DNA of 64,000 nt, taken from contig CANJRA010000012.1 in NCBI GenBank assembly GCA_947476625.1, positions 16,427 to 80,426 of the forward strand, given 5' to 3'. Source of the stretch: Fidelibacterota bacterium. GTDB taxonomy: Bacteria > Pseudomonadota > Alphaproteobacteria > Rhodospirillales > Rhodospirillaceae. The stretch's first letter is position 1, and each line of letters opens with the position of its first letter. The position numbers and the translations under genes were made by a program. The notes under the pieces are model-generated. The model was not told the DNA's origin. It made no database searches and was given only the letters and a program-made list of their open reading frames with translations. Positions 61,203 through 64,000 of this stretch are shown here, in pieces.

Positions 61203-62231
61203 CTAGCGGCTCCATCGGCCATCATTGCTTTGGCGATCAATCATCCATGCGGGATATTCCGACGTTAATGCACTGGCTTCATTCAAGGCCGCCAGCTGTT
61301 CGGGCGTCAGCACGATATCAGAGGCCGCTATATTGTCATCGATTTGCGCGAGGTTCTTTGCCCCGATGATAACGGTGCTGACCGACTTCTGATGAAGCAG
61401 CCATGCAATCGCAATGCGCGCAATGGAAACACCATGCGCCGCGGCAATCGGTTGCATTGCATCGATAATCGAGAACCCACGCTCTTTGTCGATCGGCGGG
61501 AAATCAAACGTCGTGCGACGCGCATCGTTGGGTCCACTGCCGTCACGCTTGAATTTTCCACTCAGAAAGCCACCCGCCAGCGGACTCCACACCATGAGCC
61601 CGACCGACTGATCGCGCAACAGCGGCACAATTTCGCGCTCCAGGTCGCGCCCGGCAATCGCATAGTAGGCCTGCAACGACTCAAAGCGCGCAAAACCTCT
61701 GCGCTCGGAGATTCCCAAGGCCTTCATGATCTGCCAAGCCGCCAAGTTAGAACAGCCGATGTAGCGGACGAGGCCGCGCTTTACCAGATTGTCGAGCGCG
61801 CTCAGTGTTTCTTCGATGGGGGTGGCCGCGTCAAAACCATGGATTTGATAAAGGTCGATATAGTCCGTCTGCAGACGCTTGAGGCTCTTTTCAACCTCCG
61901 ACAAGATATGTGAACGCGTCAAACCCACCGCGTTCACACCGGGCCCTGTGCGCCCCCGGACCTTCGTCGCGACGATAACGTCAGCGCGCGGCACAGCCAG
62001 ATCGCGCAAGGCCTGTCCCAGCAGGGTCTCCGATAGGCCTTCCGAATAGACATTCGCGGTATCGATGATATTCACGCCGGCCGCCACGGCGCGCGCGACG
62101 ATTTCGGTTGAAAGCTTCTGGTCCAATCCGCCTATGGCTTTCCAGAACCCCGGCCCGTCCCCGAAGGTCATGGTTCCCAGGCAAATTTCCGAAACCATTA
62201 AGCCGGTCTGTCCAAAAGGCCGATATTTCAT
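61203..62231 (-). CDS. Aldo/keto reductase
   Basis: 342 aa TIM-barrel NADPH oxidoreductase of the YajO/Tas-like group. The catalytic tetrad is visible: Asp57 and Tyr62 (NIIDTANVYSEGLSE), Lys90 (IVATKVRG) and His131 (LYQIHGFD). The cofactor end has VSTVIIGAKNLAQIDDNI. The carbonyl substrate is not predictable. Divergent from msrA. Confidence 0.92.
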   Translation of the reverse strand: MKYRPFGQTGLMVSEICLGTMTFGDGPGFWKAIGGLDQKLSTEIVARAVAAGVNIIDTANVYSEGLSETLLGQALRDLAVPRADVIVATKVRGRTGPGVNAVGLTRSHILSEVEKSLKRLQTDYIDLYQIHGFDAATPIEETLSALDNLVKRGLVRYIGCSNLAAWQIMKALGISERRGFARFESLQAYYAIAGRDLEREIVPLLRDQSVGLMVWSPLAGGFLSGKFKRDGSGPNDARRTTFDFPPIDKERGFSIIDAMQPIAAAHGVSIARIAIAWLLHQKSVSTVIIGAKNLAQIDDNIAASDIVLTPEQLAALNEASALTSEYPAWMIDRQSNDGRWSR

Positions 62232-62444
62232 GTATTTCCGCCCTATTTCAGGTGCATGAATGAAGCCAGGAAGGATGCGCCATCCTTGTTACAAGATTCA
62301 ACGTTAAAAGGCCTTTGGCGATATATTTTAATAAAAACATCGACCAACGCGATGGATCGGCGATCGTACTGTCGAGATTTGGTTCCTCACGCCCCGCGTC
62401 CAGGTTTATGCTTTCACCTTCGGCTGACATTGGAGAAAGATTTC

Positions 62445-63188
62445 ATGGCTCAGGCACACAGCTCACACATCATGCGGCGGCATTTTTTAAGCGGGGGCGG
62501 CATTCTGCTGGCGTGCGGACTCTTGCAAATGTCCGGCGCGGGGCTTCGCCCGGCGAAGGCCGCGGAGGCGGCCGTTTCCATACCGGCGCCCGCCGAAGAT
62601 CTTGCGGACAAAGCAACATCGGCCGTGGCCGTTTTTGCCGGCGGATGTTTTTGGGGTGTGCAGGGTGTTTTCCAGCACGTCACCGGCGTGACGAAAGCCG
62701 TGTCGGGCTACGCCGGCGGCACCCAGACGACGGCCAGCTATCATACTGTCGGATCGGGCACGACAGGCCATGCCGAAGCTGTGCAAGTTACTTATGATCC
62801 GCAAAAGATCAGCTACGGCAAATTGCTGCAAATCTATTTCTCGGTCGCGCACAACCCGACCCAATTGAATCGGCAGGGTCCGGATTCGGGCACACAATAT
62901 CGTTCGGCGATTTTCCCTTTAGATGCTGCGCAAGCCGGCGTGGCCAAAGCCTATATCGCACAGCTCAACCGGGCGCGCGTATTCGATGGCGCGATTGTCA
63001 CCAAAATTGAATCCGAAAAAACGTTCTACCCGGCGGAAGATTATCACCAGGATTTCTTAACGCTGAATCCAACCGATCCATACATTGCTATCAACGATCT
63101 TCCGAAGATCGCGGAGCTGAAACGCCATTTCCCGGACGTCTACCGCGCAAATCCCGTGCTTGTCGGCGTCGTGAAAGCCGCTGACTAA
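62445..63188 (+). CDS. msrA: Exported peptide methionine-S-sulfoxide reductase MsrA
   Basis: 247 aa from ATG 62445 with GGAGAAAG upstream; the longer frame is not supported. A Tat-like signal (MRRHFLSGGGILLACGLLQM) ends around PAKAAEA, so it is likely periplasmic. The catalytic motif is FAGGCFWGVQGVF with Cys68. GYAGGTQTTASYHTVGSGTTGHAEAV and the YPAEDYHQDF end are typical. The mature part has no second Cys, so it is a one-cysteine type needing an external thiol. Repairs oxidised methionine. Confidence 0.93.
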   Translation: MAQAHSSHIMRRHFLSGGGILLACGLLQMSGAGLRPAKAAEAAVSIPAPAEDLADKATSAVAVFAGGCFWGVQGVFQHVTGVTKAVSGYAGGTQTTASYHTVGSGTTGHAEAVQVTYDPQKISYGKLLQIYFSVAHNPTQLNRQGPDSGTQYRSAIFPLDAAQAGVAKAYIAQLNRARVFDGAIVTKIESEKTFYPAEDYHQDFLTLNPTDPYIAINDLPKIAELKRHFPDVYRANPVLVGVVKAAD

Positions 63189-63219
63189 GATGATCGCCAT
63201 CACCGCACCCCAGAACGAC

Positions 63220-63252
63220 TTACAGCCCGCACCTAAAAAGGCCGGGCTGTAA
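63220..63252 (+). terminator. Hairpin after msrA
   Basis: TTACAGCCCG (63220-63229) with CGGGCTGTAA (63243-63252), 13-base loop. No T run follows, so termination strength is uncertain. Confidence 0.45.
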
Positions 63253-63306
63253 GTAACGATTGGTTGCGGGGGCTGGGCTGTCACAGCAACTGTGACGGAT
63301 CGCACC

Positions 63307-63849
63307 TTATACCGTAGGCTTTATGTTCGCGTTCAAACGGAAGAGATTCCCTGGGTCATACTTGTTCTTGACCTCCACTAGGCGCGGGAAATTCTCCAAG
63401 TAGTTGGCATCGACAGCCTTGGCGCTCTCATCTCCCTGCATGTCGTTGATATAGAACCCCCCGATAAACGGCTCGAAATTCTTCCACGTTTCCCGGCCCT
63501 GGCGGATGTAATCGGCTGAATTTTCCCCAGCATCCCAGCGCACGGAGGACAGTATATAATTGGTCGCATAGCGATGGGCGAAAGCTGTGTCTTTGGTGGG
63601 CACGCGCCCTATTGCTCCGCCGCAATGACCGAAAACAACGCCCCGACCGGTGCGCTCTATACTCTCCATGACCGCGGCGACGAGCTCAGGCTTGATCCCT
63701 TTGAGATAACCCATCTTCATATAGTAAGCCATGACACGGGCATCCGTGCTGGTCTCTTTTTGATCGCCGGCGCGCTGAACGGCGACGTAATCGGTCGGCT
63801 TGATATTATCGACGCTGACGCCACCTAAGGCGCGAAGGGGTTGAATTGC
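63307..63849 (-). pseudogene. FAD-linked oxidase with BBE domain, C-terminal remnant
   Basis: About 175 residues remain of a protein normally 450-500 aa. The end NFPRLVEVKNKYDPGNLFRL is the berberine-bridge-enzyme C-terminal motif, preceded by VFGHCGGAIGRVPTKDTAFAHR and PLRALGGVSVDNIKPTDYVA. The FAD-binding N-terminal domain is missing. The frame runs rightward into sequence belonging to an IS3-family element, which probably split the gene; the rest may lie beyond the element. Confidence 0.75.
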
Positions 63850-63857
63850 TTTAGAGC

Positions 63858-64000
63858 TGGCCTGGGGAATCTGAACAGGGGGATAAGTGGATTTTCTGCC
63901 TGACAGCGGCGAGGATTGCCGCCTAACAGGAGAATGCATGACGAAACGATCACGCCGGAACCACACCCCGGGCTTTAAGGCAAAGGTGGCTTTGGCCGCC
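63858..64000 (+). mobile_element. IS3-family insertion sequence, left end
   Basis: The transposase start at 63938 and an abrupt change from oxidase-coding sequence near 63850 mark an element running off the right edge. The left terminus is probably near TGGCCTGGGGAATCTG at 63858, with the TG dinucleotide usual for IS3-family ends, but the exact base and target duplication cannot be fixed without the right end. Confidence 0.65.
63938..64000 (+). CDS. IS3-family transposase OrfA, N-terminal fragment
   Basis: 21 codons visible, MTKRSRRNHTPGFKAKVALA then Ala, matching the start of IS3-family OrfA helix-turn-helix proteins (K-RSRR-HxPxFKAKVALAA). AGGAG precedes the ATG. Cut by the window edge. 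Confidence 0.85.
   Translation, partial: MTKRSRRNHTPGFKAKVALAA

Overview
The window reads as chromosomal DNA of an alphaproteobacterium, probably Rhodospirillales-like. Inferred from: the ddl-ftsQ-ftsA-ftsZ order with a very long Pro/Ala-rich FtsZ linker ending in the peptide [11 protein letters not shown]; the lpxC-bamD-recN-ligA order; a PAS_5-type single-domain protein; a DUF882 (YcbK-like) protein; Rhizobiales-like urease sequences; and even, fairly high GC coding use on both strands. No rRNA, tRNA or CRISPR array was seen.

Layout. 1-4420: end of the division/cell-wall cluster (ddl end, ftsQ, ftsA, ftsZ, strong terminator). 4450-10200: an insert relative to the usual ftsZ-lpxC order, with a foldable non-coding stretch, an 84-aa unknown protein, an enoyl-CoA hydratase and an RND efflux adaptor/pump pair. 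10448-16340: lpxC, bamD, recN, ligA. 16470-25030: a VOC protein with a lysine-rich tail, GNAT, PAS and GIY-YIG proteins, then leftward pepP, prmA, uvrD/pcrA, metF. 25177-31770: mlaA, mlaC, a PepSY protein, a 3-hydroxyisobutyrate-dehydrogenase-like enzyme, an unannotated 42-aa membrane protein, cspA, a GFA-fold protein, a DEDDh exonuclease and ettA. 31935-38880: two exported enzymes (Asp-nucleophile alpha/beta hydrolase and a lactonase-like beta-propeller), then a GT2 / HpnK-like deacetylase / GT-C membrane glycosyltransferase cluster, then a scrambled gene remnant. 38959-46796: thioredoxin-like ferredoxin, an isoquinoline-1-oxidoreductase-like molybdenum hydroxylase pair, an L,D-transpeptidase, a frameshifted DUF882 gene, a VWA protein and an LLM flavoenzyme. 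46851-49893: ureG-ureF-ureE followed by a beheaded ureC, with no ureA, ureB or ureD in the window. 50095-58764: a quinone oxidoreductase and a probable B12-linked module (Fe-S protein, cobalamin-binding-type protein, AraC regulator, divergent fused mutase IcmF, acyl-CoA ligase). 58890-64000: a second Asp-nucleophile hydrolase, a SnoaL-like protein, cytochrome c, aldo/keto reductase, exported MsrA, a truncated berberine-bridge-type FAD oxidase, and the start of an IS3-family insertion sequence running off the right edge.

The left third is core and well ordered. The right half is more accessory and shows decay: a truncated urease, a glycosyltransferase/receiver-domain scar, a frameshifted peptidase and an IS-associated truncated oxidase. 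The most interesting candidates for new biology are the AraC-BtuF-like-Fe-S / IcmF block, the secreted hydrolase plus beta-propeller pair with its second hydrolase copy, the 42-aa membrane protein with a perfect Shine-Dalgarno, and the twin hairpins in the uvrD-prmA gap. Functions come from recognising motifs by eye; no database search was possible.
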